This document shows, piece after piece, positions 6,902 to 13,303 of a DNA stretch of 13,317 nt. Both the position numbers and the translations under genes were made by a program. The stretch comes from an uncultured Oscillospiraceae bacterium (lineage in GTDB: Bacteria > Bacillota > Clostridia > Oscillospirales > Acutalibacteraceae), in assembly GCA_900546735.1 (NCBI GenBank), contig URDW01000048.1:1-13317 (forward strand). The letters run 5' to 3'. The notes under the pieces are model-generated. The model searched no databases. It was not told where the DNA came from and saw only the letters and a program-made list of their open reading frames with translations. Positions within the stretch are counted from its first letter, which is position 1, and every line of letters begins with the position of its first letter.

Positions 6902-7414
6902 TTATTTGTTTTCAGAGGCTTTTTTGCGCCTTTCCAGTTCTTCTTTTTCTTTGTAAAACACGTTGGCCTTTACATACACTTCGATCAGGTCGCGGAAAAT
7001 GGCGGCCAGTTCGCCCGGTGTGTACTCCACCGGCAAAATGCGCTCGTCGTCGTCAATCAGCAGCGGGCCGCGCTCATAGTCGTAAAACGTCGGCATCAGC
7101 GAGTAGGTCTCTTTCGTTTTCACAATGGAAATCAGCGTGTAGGGGGCAGTAGCGTTTACAAAGCCCTTTACTTTTGTGTACTTCTCAATGGTGGAAACTT
7201 CGCTGTCGTCGTTGTGCTCTTTCGTGTAGCACGCGTCCATGACCTCTTCAATGTATTTTTCCAGCCGCTCGTGCGTATACGGCGCCTTGAGCAAAAGCAC
7301 CTTGTCAATGTCGGCCACGCCGTATTTTTTGCTTTTGCCGCAGGGAATGCCGATAAGGTTCTCGTTTTCATCAATGTAAATGGAAATCGTGTAAAATTCT
7401 TCTTGTTTCTTCAT
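6902..7414 (-). CDS. Hypothetical protein, 170 residues, soluble
   Basis: I do not recognise this protein. It begins with a strand-like segment FYTISIYIDENENLIGIPCG (7-26) and has no signal peptide or membrane segment. A central part is rich in aromatics and beta-branched residues (about 82-125, including TFYDYERGPLL at 109-119). A run of acidic residues (121-124) follows. It ends in a likely charged helix (about 150-170, YKEKEELERRKK). It carries no catalytic motif I can name. The start is ATG 7414 with AGGTGAT just upstream. The frame stays open to an ATG at 7459, but that codon lies in the -35 box of a good promoter, so I reject it. It is divergent from the SDR gene across 113 bases and ends at the shared terminator 6856-6894. 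It is a single-gene unit. Confidence 0.75.
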   Translation of the reverse strand: MKKQEEFYTISIYIDENENLIGIPCGKSKKYGVADIDKVLLLKAPYTHERLEKYIEEVMDACYTKEHNDDSEVSTIEKYTKVKGFVNATAPYTLISIVKTKETYSLMPTFYDYERGPLLIDDDERILPVEYTPGELAAIFRDLIEVYVKANVFYKEKEELERRKKASENK

Positions 7415-7430
7415 ATTTATCACCTGTCTT

Positions 7431-7459
7431 ATTATAGCGTATCGCGCCTGAGAATTCAA
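7431..7459 (-). promoter_or_regulatory. Promoter of the 170-residue hypothetical gene
   Basis: On the minus strand: TTGAAT (7454-7459), a 17-base spacer, TATAAT (7431-7436). Transcription would start near 7424, about 10 bases before ATG 7414, a very short leader that just contains the AGGTGAT ribosome binding site. This decides the start codon of the gene. Confidence 0.7.
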
Positions 7460-7483
7460 CCGCTGTCTTTCGGGCCTGCACGG

Positions 7484-7512
7484 TTGATGTTTGGGGCGGG
7501 GTATGGTAAAAT
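7484..7512 (+). promoter_or_regulatory. Promoter of the SDR-Imm-5-like pair (extended -10)
   Basis: TTGATG (7484-7489), a 17-base spacer and TAAAAT (7507-7512) preceded by TGG (7504-7506), an extended -10. The predicted transcription start near 7519 is only about 9 bases before ATG 7528, so the transcript is nearly leaderless. It is divergent from the minus-strand promoter at 7431-7459; the -35 boxes are 24 bases apart. Confidence 0.6.
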
Positions 7513-7527
7513 GGCTTTGGTGATTTT

Positions 7528-8196
7528 ATGAAAACAGTTTTGATCACGGGCGGTGCAACCGGCATCGGCCGTGCAGCGGCAGAACTTTTTTTGCAAAATG
7601 GGTACGAAGTGTTTGTTACGGTGCACGAAACGCCGTGTACGCTTGCCGGGGTGCAGTCTGTTCCGTGCGACCTGCGCGACCTTTCGCAGATCGAGGCGCT
7701 TTTTTCACAGTTTGCCCGGCTGGATGTGCTGGTCAACAACGCCGGCGTCAGCCTGATCAGGCAGATCAACGACACAACGCTTGCGGGTTATGAGCAGGTG
7801 ATGCAGGTCAATGCCCGCGCAGCCTTTTTCTGCGCCAAGCAGGCCGCACTACTGATGTTAAAACGCCACAGCGGCAGCATCATCAACGTGTCGTCCGTGT
7901 GGGGGCAGCTAGGTGCATCCTGTGAGGTGGCTTATTCCATGAGCAAGGCCGCCGTGATCGGCCTCACTAAAGCGCTGGCGCAGGAGCTGGCGCCCTCCGG
8001 CATTACGGTCAACTGCGTGGCGCCCGGCATTATCGACACGCGCATGAACGCGCCGTTTGATGCGCAGGATCTTGCGCAGGAGGTGCCCTGCGGCCGTCTG
8101 GGTACGCCGCAGGAGGCGGCGCAGGCAATTTACGCCCTGACGCAGAATCCGTATATTACGGGTCAGGTGCTCGGTGTTAACGGAGGCATGGTATAA
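7528..8196 (+). CDS. Short-chain dehydrogenase/reductase, FabG-like; probable EF-P 5-aminopentanone reductase (YmfI-like)
   Basis: This 222-residue SDR is complete. The NAD(P)-binding motif TGGATGIG is at 7-14, NNAG at 70-73, N95, catalytic S123, Y136 and K140 (YSMSK), and PGIIDT at 166-171. By fold it could reduce 3-oxoacyl-ACP. However, the stretch NVSSVWGQLGASCEVAYS (120-137) resembles the YmfI group, which in Bacillus subtilis reduces the 5-aminopentanone group on elongation factor P to 5-aminopentanol; I make that link from memory of the family. No fatty-acid synthesis genes are nearby, which also argues against FabG. At 222 residues it is slightly short. The start is ATG 7528 with a weak GGTGA at 7519-7523. 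Its stop abuts the next start codon, so the two are translationally coupled. SDR call near certain; YmfI assignment moderate. Confidence 0.88.
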   Translation: MKTVLITGGATGIGRAAAELFLQNGYEVFVTVHETPCTLAGVQSVPCDLRDLSQIEALFSQFARLDVLVNNAGVSLIRQINDTTLAGYEQVMQVNARAAFFCAKQAALLMLKRHSGSIINVSSVWGQLGASCEVAYSMSKAAVIGLTKALAQELAPSGITVNCVAPGIIDTRMNAPFDAQDLAQEVPCGRLGTPQEAAQAIYALTQNPYITGQVLGVNGGMV

Positions 8197-8802
8197 ATGG
8201 ATCTAAGCGACGTGTATGCGCGAAAGAAGCGCGGCTGTCAGATTTTATTTACGCGCCAAAGTGACTGTTTGCAGCTGTTTCGCATGCAGCTTTGCCGGTG
8301 TGACCGGCGTACGGTCGTGCTCTGGGCGCTGACGATGGCGCGGCAGACGGCCGGGGAACTGGCCGAAAAATATCCGCAGCACAGCGATGTGCAGACGGCG
8401 GTGGAGGTCTGCTTTGCCTGGGCATCCGGCAAGGTCAAAATGCCGCAGGCCAAGTCCTATATTTTGCAGGTGCACGCTATGGCCAAAACGGTAAGCGACC
8501 CGGCCGACGCCGCGCGGTTCCATGCCGTTGGGCAGGCGTGTTCGGCTGTGCATACCGAAACGCACGCAATGGGCTTTGCTGTGTATGACGGCACGGCACT
8601 TTTCTGTGCCGTGCCGCAGCCGGCGGCGGAGCGTTTGCTGGCGCCGCGTCTGCAGCAATATGCAGACTGCCTGCAGCGCTGTGTGCAGGCGGCCGCTGAA
8701 CCCGGCCGGGCATGGGCGCCGTTTTTGTGCAGGGCGCAGGAAAATAAAGAGTATCTTTTGTGGCTGAAAGAACAGCCGGCCGTGCCGCAGGGCACGTCCT
8801 AA
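8197..8802 (+). CDS. Helical protein resembling the Imm-5-like 'putative immunity protein' family
   Basis: This 201-residue protein has no signal peptide or membrane segment. The middle (about 40-130) looks like the Imm-5-like domain of proteins named 'putative immunity protein'. It has successive amphipathic helices with ALTMAR, KYPQHSDVQTAVEVCFAWASGKV in outline, KSYILQVHAMA, and a His/Ala-rich helix HAVGQACSAVHTETHAMGF. The C-terminal third (about 142-195) is a further helical part with several Cys residues and aromatic WAPF and LLWL. ATG 8197 directly follows the TAA of the SDR gene. GGAGG at 8182-8186 inside the SDR gene sets the start. No toxin or secretion gene is in view, so an immunity role is not supported by context. 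A perfect 11-bp inverted repeat sits inside it at 8589-8616. Transcription ends at the terminator 8828-8863. Family assignment is from recall and only moderate. Confidence 0.8.
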   Translation: MDLSDVYARKKRGCQILFTRQSDCLQLFRMQLCRCDRRTVVLWALTMARQTAGELAEKYPQHSDVQTAVEVCFAWASGKVKMPQAKSYILQVHAMAKTVSDPADAARFHAVGQACSAVHTETHAMGFAVYDGTALFCAVPQPAAERLLAPRLQQYADCLQRCVQAAAEPGRAWAPFLCRAQENKEYLLWLKEQPAVPQGTS

Positions 8803-8827
8803 AATCATAAAGCTATAAAACATCAAA

Positions 8828-8863
8828 ATCCCCGGTGAATTCAATCACCGGGGATCTGTTTTT
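8828..8863. terminator. Two-way terminator shared by the Imm-5-like gene and galE
   Basis: An 11-bp perfect stem ATCCCCGGTGA / TCACCGGGGAT (8828-8838 and 8845-8855) encloses a 6-base loop. On the plus strand CTG and five T residues follow (8859-8863); on the minus strand TTTTGATGTTTT follows. The plus-strand T-run overlaps the stop codon of galE (8862-8864), so the convergent genes are packed tightly around it. Confidence 0.88.
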
Positions 8864-9917
8864 AGTATTGTGTTTTCACGCCGTAGGCCGGCTTTTCACC
8901 GTCGTCCGGGTAGCCGTCCGGGTTCTGGCTCTGCCATCTCCAGGAATCGGCGCACATTTCGTCGATCGCTCTTTCGGCCTTCCAGTGCAGCTCGTTCAGC
9001 GCCTTGGCCGGGTCGCAGTAGCAGGTGGCAATGTCGCCGGCGCGGCGGCCGCAGATTTTGTAGGGCACTTCTTTGCCGCTGGCTTTTTCAAAGGCTTTTA
9101 CCACTTCCAGCACGCTGTAGCCGTTGCCGGTGCCCAGGTTGTAGATGTGCAGCCCTGCGCCCTCGGCACATTTTTCCACGGCTTTTACATGGCCGAGCGC
9201 CAGGTCGACTACATGGATGTAATCGCGCACGCCGGTGCCGTCCGGTGTGTCGTAATCGTTGCCGAACACGTTCAGGCATTCGCGCTTGCCGATCGCTACC
9301 TGGGTGATGTAAGGCATCAGGTTGTTCGGAATGCCGTTCGGGTCTTCACCCATGGTGCCGCTCTTGTGCGCGCCGATCGGGTTGAAGTAGCGCAGCAGGC
9401 AGATGCGCCAGCTGTTGTCCGATACATAAAGATCCTGCAAAATGCATTCGATCATGAACTTGGTGCGGCCGTAGGGGTTCGTTACGCCGCCGACTTCCAT
9501 GTCCTCTTTCAGGGGGCTGACGTTGTTCATGCCGTACACCGTTGCGCTGGAGGAGAAGATGATGCTCTTGCAGCCGTTGTCGCGCATAACTTCCAGCAGG
9601 GTCACCGTACCGCTGACGTTGTTTTCAAAGTATTCCAGCGGCTTTTCCACGCTTTCACCGACTGCCTTGAGACCGGCAAAGTGAATGACGCAGTCGATTT
9701 TTTCATTTTCAAAAATTTTCTGCAGGCCGTTTTTGTCCCGGATGTCGCAGTTGTAAAAGGAAAACGGTTTTTGCACAAGTGCGCGGATGCGTGTCAGGCT
9801 GGAGGGTTTGCAGTTGTAAAAGTTGTCTACGATTACAACGTCGTACCCCTGGTTCAAAAGCTCCACGCAGGTGTGGCTGCCGATGTAGCCGGCGCCGCCA
9901 GTGACTAAAATGGACAT
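8862..9917 (-). CDS. galE: UDP-glucose 4-epimerase; possibly also UDP-GlcNAc 4-epimerase
   Basis: This 351-residue extended SDR enzyme interconverts UDP-glucose and UDP-galactose with tightly bound NAD. TGGAGYIG at 6-13 is the nucleotide-binding motif, and the catalytic residues are S124 (SSSATVYG), Y149 and K153 (NPYGRTK). FAGLKAVGES, LLRYFNPIGAH and GVRDYIHVVDLA are hallmarks. Numbering runs in step with the E. coli enzyme up to about residue 300. The residue matching E. coli Tyr299 is Cys299 (GDIATCYCD); see findings. The C-terminus extends about 13 residues beyond the E. coli protein. The start is ATG 9917 after a strong AGGAGG (9923-9928 on the plus strand). It has its own promoter, divergent from the atp operon, and is not next to galK or galT. 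A role in making cell-surface glycan precursors as well as galactose use is plausible. Confidence 0.95.
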   Translation of the reverse strand: MSILVTGGAGYIGSHTCVELLNQGYDVVIVDNFYNCKPSSLTRIRALVQKPFSFYNCDIRDKNGLQKIFENEKIDCVIHFAGLKAVGESVEKPLEYFENNVSGTVTLLEVMRDNGCKSIIFSSSATVYGMNNVSPLKEDMEVGGVTNPYGRTKFMIECILQDLYVSDNSWRICLLRYFNPIGAHKSGTMGEDPNGIPNNLMPYITQVAIGKRECLNVFGNDYDTPDGTGVRDYIHVVDLALGHVKAVEKCAEGAGLHIYNLGTGNGYSVLEVVKAFEKASGKEVPYKICGRRAGDIATCYCDPAKALNELHWKAERAIDEMCADSWRWQSQNPDGYPDDGEKPAYGVKTQY

Positions 9918-9998
9918 ACATTACCTCCTGAGTTGTGTTTTAAATATGGTTTTATTAATATATTACTTCTTTATAATATATAACACGACTTTTCTTTG

Positions 9999-10027
9999 AT
10001 TATACTCCCGCCGTGCGGTAATGTAAA
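9999..10027 (-). promoter_or_regulatory. galE: galE promoter
   Basis: On the minus strand: TTTACA (10022-10027), 17 bases, TATAAT (9999-10004). Transcription would start near 9992 and give a leader of about 75 bases. The spacer contains a small CCGC/GCGG inverted repeat (10009-10019), which could bind a regulator or be incidental. Confidence 0.6.
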
Positions 10028-10133
10028 GACATTTGCCGAAAAATGCAAGCTCATAACTAACTAAAATATAGGAATTTGAGCTGAAAAAATTTGTCGTTAT
10101 AAACAAAAAAGCAGAAAATTATCACTTTAACTA

Positions 10134-10162
10134 TTGCAGTTTTTTTCGAGTTGGTGTATATA
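10134..10162 (+). promoter_or_regulatory. Candidate atp operon promoter
   Basis: TTGCAG (10134-10139), a 17-base spacer and TATATA (10157-10162) lie about 50 bases before the GTG of atpB. The -10 match is imperfect; an overlapping TATAGT (10159-10164) at 19-base spacing is an alternative. It is the best candidate in the upstream 100 bases. Confidence 0.45.
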
Positions 10163-10214
10163 GTAATAAGAACATTTAAGGATTTGTTTAGAATTTCGGA
10201 AAGGGGGCAGACCT

Positions 10215-10910
10215 GTGGATATCGGTGAAAGACTGATTGAAGAGCTCAACTGTGAAAATGTGTTTTCGTTCAGTGTGTTCGGCGTCCCGGTTACGATCAA
10301 GGAATCCATTGTCGTGATGTGGATCATTATGGCCGTAATTATGCTGCTGTCCCTTTTGCTGACACGCGGCTTAAAGGTCGAAGGTCCGCTTTCAAAGCGC
10401 CAGCTTTTCCTGGAAATGTGTGTGGACAAGATGGCGGCCTTTTTCCGCGATGCGGTCGGTCCCGGCGCAGAAAAGCATCTGTCGTGGCTGATGTCGCTTG
10501 CGGTCATCATCGGCGCGTCCAACATGGTCGGCATTTTTGGCTTTAAGCCCCCTACAAAAGATATGAATGTGACGATCGGCCTGGCCGTTGCCAGCATCAT
10601 TTATATTCAAGTTGCCGGCATTCGCCAGAAAGGCCCGGGCGGCTGGCTCAAAAGCTTTGCCAAACCGTCGCCGGTCGTTTTGTTCAACAATGTGCTGGAG
10701 CTGGTCATCAAGCCGCTTTCACTTTGTATGCGACTGTTCGGCAACATCCTTGGCGCATTTATCCTGATGGAACTGATCAAAATGGTCGTTCCGGCTGTGG
10801 TACCGATGGTGCTGAGCCTGTATTTCGATATATTTGACGGTTTCATACAGGCCTATGTATTTGTATTTTTAAATTCCATTTATATTCAGGAGGCGATCAG
10901 CGACGAATAG
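10215..10910 (+). CDS. atpB: F-type ATP synthase F0 subunit a
   Basis: This 231-residue membrane protein forms the ion half-channels against the c ring. The essential arginine is R173 in LSLCMRLFGNILGA (168-181). Around it are LELVIKPLSL and the C-terminal FDGFIQAYVFVFLNSIYIQEA, typical of subunit a. About five hydrophobic segments are visible, beginning near residue 31. KPPTKDMNVT (111-120) is a common motif of the family. The start is GTG 10215 with the strong GGAAAGGGGG at 10198-10207. It is the first gene of the operon; no atpI-like gene precedes it, the next gene upstream being galE on the other strand. The c-subunit gene follows after 50 bases with its own ribosome binding site. Confidence 0.95.
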   Translation: MDIGERLIEELNCENVFSFSVFGVPVTIKESIVVMWIIMAVIMLLSLLLTRGLKVEGPLSKRQLFLEMCVDKMAAFFRDAVGPGAEKHLSWLMSLAVIIGASNMVGIFGFKPPTKDMNVTIGLAVASIIYIQVAGIRQKGPGGWLKSFAKPSPVVLFNNVLELVIKPLSLCMRLFGNILGAFILMELIKMVVPAVVPMVLSLYFDIFDGFIQAYVFVFLNSIYIQEAISDE

Positions 10911-10960
10911 CCGCGGTTCCTTTTTGAATAAACAATTACTAATGTAAAGGAGTAATCACT

Positions 10961-11191
10961 ATGTCTACATCTCTTCTTGCGATCGGTGCAGCCATCGCCG
11001 TGCTCGGCGGTGCATTTGCCGGCTTCGGCATTTCCATGGCCACAGGTAAAGCTGCAGAAGCTATTGCACGTCAGCCCGAAGCGGGCGGTCAGATCAGAAC
11101 GACCCTGATCCTCGGCGGCGCTCTGGCTGAAGCTACGGCTGTTTACGGCCTGGTTGCCAGCATTCTGATCATTTTTGTGCTTGGCGGTTAA
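10961..11191 (+). CDS. atpE: F-type ATP synthase F0 subunit c
   Basis: This 76-residue proteolipid is a two-helix hairpin that assembles into the rotary ring. The conserved loop ARQPEAGGQ (36-44) contacts the F1 stalk. The ion-binding carboxylate is E57 in the second helix (GGALAEATAVYGLV). Compared with the Na+-binding ring of Ilyobacter tartaricus, the positions of Gln32 and Ser66 are Ile24 and Ala58 here, while Thr59 and Tyr62 are kept. That favours proton coupling, though this is inference. ATG 10961 follows AAAGGAG (10946-10952), the best ribosome binding site of the operon along with that of atpB, fitting the need for many copies of subunit c. The next gene starts 44 bases later. Confidence 0.95.
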   Translation: MSTSLLAIGAAIAVLGGAFAGFGISMATGKAAEAIARQPEAGGQIRTTLILGGALAEATAVYGLVASILIIFVLGG

Positions 11192-11235
11192 CTTTTTGAG
11201 CTGTAAAATTTCAGCTGCGGAAAGGGAGTGCACTT

Positions 11236-11736
11236 ATGCTTGACATTGATTTTTGGAACATTTTCTGGACCATTTTAAATTTGGTCATCTTTTATCTTTT
11301 TGCCAAAAAGTTTCTCTTTGGGCGCATTTTAAAGGTAATGGAGCAGCGCCGTGAAATGATCAACGGCCAGTTTGATTCGGCGGCGCAAAAGGAGAAAGAG
11401 GCGGCAGCTTTAAAAGAAAAGTACGAAGGCGTAATGCAAAGTGCGGGGGACGAAAGCGCCCGCATGCTGCAGGAGGCCAAAAAGAACGCCGATGCGCAGT
11501 ACAACAAAATCGTGAAATCGGCTGCCGACGAGGCAGACCGCATGGTACAGGACGCCCGTAAATCGATCGAAAACGAGCGTCAGGCTGCGCTGCGCTCTGT
11601 GGAAAGTGATATTGCAAAAATCGCAATGACCGCAGCTGAAAAAATCGTTGAGGAAACGAATGATCCGAAACAGAATAAGCACATGTACGACGCGTTCATG
11701 GACGAGGTAGAGCAAAATGACACAGACGGCGATTAA
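11236..11736 (+). CDS. atpF: F-type ATP synthase F0 subunit b
   Basis: This 166-residue peripheral-stalk subunit has one N-terminal membrane helix (about 5-24, DFWNIFWTILNLVIFYLFAK). After it comes a long charged coiled coil rich in Ala, Glu, Lys and Arg (about 30-150, for example EKEAAALKEKYEG and ADEADRMVQDARKSIENER). The subunit links F0 to F1 and acts as a dimer. ATG 11236 follows GGAAAGGGAG at 11219-11228. The 3' end overlaps the next gene by 20 bases, implying translational coupling with subunit delta. The acidic last residues (DEVEQNDTDGD) contact-match nothing specific. Confidence 0.93.
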   Translation: MLDIDFWNIFWTILNLVIFYLFAKKFLFGRILKVMEQRREMINGQFDSAAQKEKEAAALKEKYEGVMQSAGDESARMLQEAKKNADAQYNKIVKSAADEADRMVQDARKSIENERQAALRSVESDIAKIAMTAAEKIVEETNDPKQNKHMYDAFMDEVEQNDTDGD

Positions 11737-12226
11737 TTATGCCCGGGCGCTGCAGGCGGCCGGCGTCACAAGCAAGCAGCTTGCCCCGGTCGTTTCCGCG
11801 TTTTCAGGCTGCACACAGCTGATGCAGGCGTTGTCTTCGCCTGTTGTCCCCGAACGGGAAAAGCAGGCGGCGGCCGATGCGCTTTTTCAGGGCGAATGTG
11901 CCAATTTGGTCAAGCTGATGTGTGAAAACGGCTGCATCAGCCAGATCTCGCTGGTCGCGCAGGCGCTGCAGGCGCTTGAGGAAAAAAGCCGCGGCGTGGC
12001 CGAGATCATCATTACATGCATCACACCGCCCGACAAAGACCAGTGTGAACGCATTAAAAAGTTTATCTGCAAAAAACACGGTTTTCAGGAAGCACGCGTT
12101 GAGATCAGGCAGGATCCCTCGCTGCTCGGCGGCTTTCAGATCCGCTGCGGCGACATTGTTTATGACCGCAGTCTGAAAAGCCGGCTGAACGCATTAAAAC
12201 AAAATCTGGTGGGGGAAGTGGAGTAA
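11717..12226 (+). CDS. atpH: F-type ATP synthase F1 subunit delta (OSCP)
   Basis: This 169-residue subunit sits on top of F1 and joins the alpha subunits to the b stalk. The N-terminal helical domain (about 1-100) is divergent, as usual. The C-terminal part has the family signature DPSLLGGFQIRCGDIVYDRS (132-151) followed by LKSRLNALKQNL. The start is ATG 11717, inside the end of atpF, with GAGG at 11704-11707. The stop TAA directly abuts the ATG of atpA. Length is at the short end of the family (about 175-185), but no core motif is lost. Confidence 0.93.
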   Translation: MTQTAINYARALQAAGVTSKQLAPVVSAFSGCTQLMQALSSPVVPEREKQAAADALFQGECANLVKLMCENGCISQISLVAQALQALEEKSRGVAEIIITCITPPDKDQCERIKKFICKKHGFQEARVEIRQDPSLLGGFQIRCGDIVYDRSLKSRLNALKQNLVGEVE

Positions 12227-13303
12227 ATGAGCACCATCAATTCGAACGAGATCATTTCAATACTCAAGGAAAAGATCATCCATTTTGATTTCAACGGCGG
12301 CAGCGAAGAAATCGGCACGGTTGTGCGTGTCGGCGACGGCATTGCCACGGTTTACGGCATGGAACACGTCATGTACGGTGAGATCGTTGTGTTTGAAAAC
12401 GGCGTAAAAGGCATGGTGCAGGACCTGAAGCACGGCGAAGTCGGCTGCATTTTGTTTGGCAGCGAAGTCGGCATCCATGAGGGCACCAAGGCCAAGCGCA
12501 CGCATAAAAACGCAGGTGTTCCGGTCGGCGAGCAGTTTATCGGCCGCATCGTCAATGCCCTCGGCGAACCGATCGACGGCGCCGGCGAGATCCAGGCAGA
12601 CGGTTACCGTCCCGTGGAAAATGACGCCCCGGGCATCATTGACCGTAAGTCGGTCTGCGAACCGCTTGCAACGGGCATTTTGGCCATTGACTCCATGTTC
12701 CCGATCGGCCGCGGTCAGCGTGAGCTGATCATTGGCGACCGTCAGACCGGCAAGACTTCTATCGCACTGGACACCATCCTGAACCAGAAAGGCAAGAACG
12801 TGATCTGCATTTACAATGCGATCGGTCAAAAGGCTTCTACCGTGGCCAATCTGGTTTCCACTTTGAAAAAGCACGGCGCTATGGAGTATACGATCGTTGT
12901 CTGCTCCACAGCCAGTGAGCCGGCGTCGCTGCAGTATATTTCGCCTTATGCGGCCACCGCGATGGCCGAGTATTTCATGTACCAGGGCAAGGATGTGCTG
13001 ATCGTTTACGACGACCTTTCCAAGCACGCCGTCGCGTACCGTGCGCTGTCGCTGCTGCTGGAGCGTTCGCCCGGCCGTGAGGCATACCCCGGCGACGTGT
13101 TTTACCTGCATTCCAGGCTGCTGGAGCGTTCCAGCCGTTTGTCCGATGCGCTCGGCGGCGGTTCCATTACGGCGCTGCCGGTCATTGAAACGCAGGCCGG
13201 CGACGTGTCTGCCTATATTCCCACCAATGTGATCTCCATCACCGACGGCCAGATCTTTCTGGAAAGCGACCTGTTCTTCTCGGGCATGCGTCCGGCTGTG
13301 AAC
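12227..13303 (+). CDS. atpA: F-type ATP synthase F1 subunit alpha, 3' end cut by the window edge
   Basis: The first 359 residues of subunit alpha, the regulatory nucleotide-binding partner of beta. The beta-barrel domain is at about 26-94 ([18 protein letters not shown]). The P-loop GDRQTGKT is at 170-177 and the Walker B region DVLIVYDD at 256-263. [30 protein letters not shown] is intact in outline (316-345). ATG 12227 abuts the atpH stop, with GGGGGAAGTGGAG just upstream. Genomic sequence ends at codon 359 (GMRPAVN). The apparent next codons, LSLI, come from the adapter at 13304-13317; family members continue with an NVG-type sequence. The arginine-finger region and the C-terminal domain, about 145 residues, are missing, as are atpG, atpD and atpC. 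Confidence 0.95.

Larger units (their letters stand above)
9918..10214. other. Divergent AT-rich intergenic region between galE and atpB
   Basis: This 297-base stretch holds promoters in both directions, galE's leader of about 75 bases on the left and the atp leader on the right. The middle (10030-10130) is AT-rich, with a short inverted repeat AGCTCA/TGAGCT (10048-10053, 10077-10082). I see no convincing small gene, tRNA or riboswitch in it. Confidence 0.6.

Noticed and set aside
7415..8861. A toxin-immunity island around the Imm-5-like gene.
   Set aside because: There is no toxin, secretion system, repeat or transfer signature; the gene is coupled to an SDR enzyme instead.
8835..9908. A 357-codon plus-strand open frame opposite galE.
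   Set aside because: Val/Ala/Phe/His-rich shadow of galE; GalE on the minus strand is unmistakable and the terminator at 8828-8863 lies across the putative start.
10048..10082. Inverted repeat AGCTCA/TGAGCT between galE and atpB.
   Set aside because: Only 6 bp with a 23-base gap in AT-rich DNA; expected by chance and not aligned with the promoters as an operator.
11199..11216. Inverted repeat AGCTG/CAGCT between atpE and atpF.
   Set aside because: Only 5 bp with an 8-base AT-rich loop and no U-run; too weak to call a terminator or processing site.
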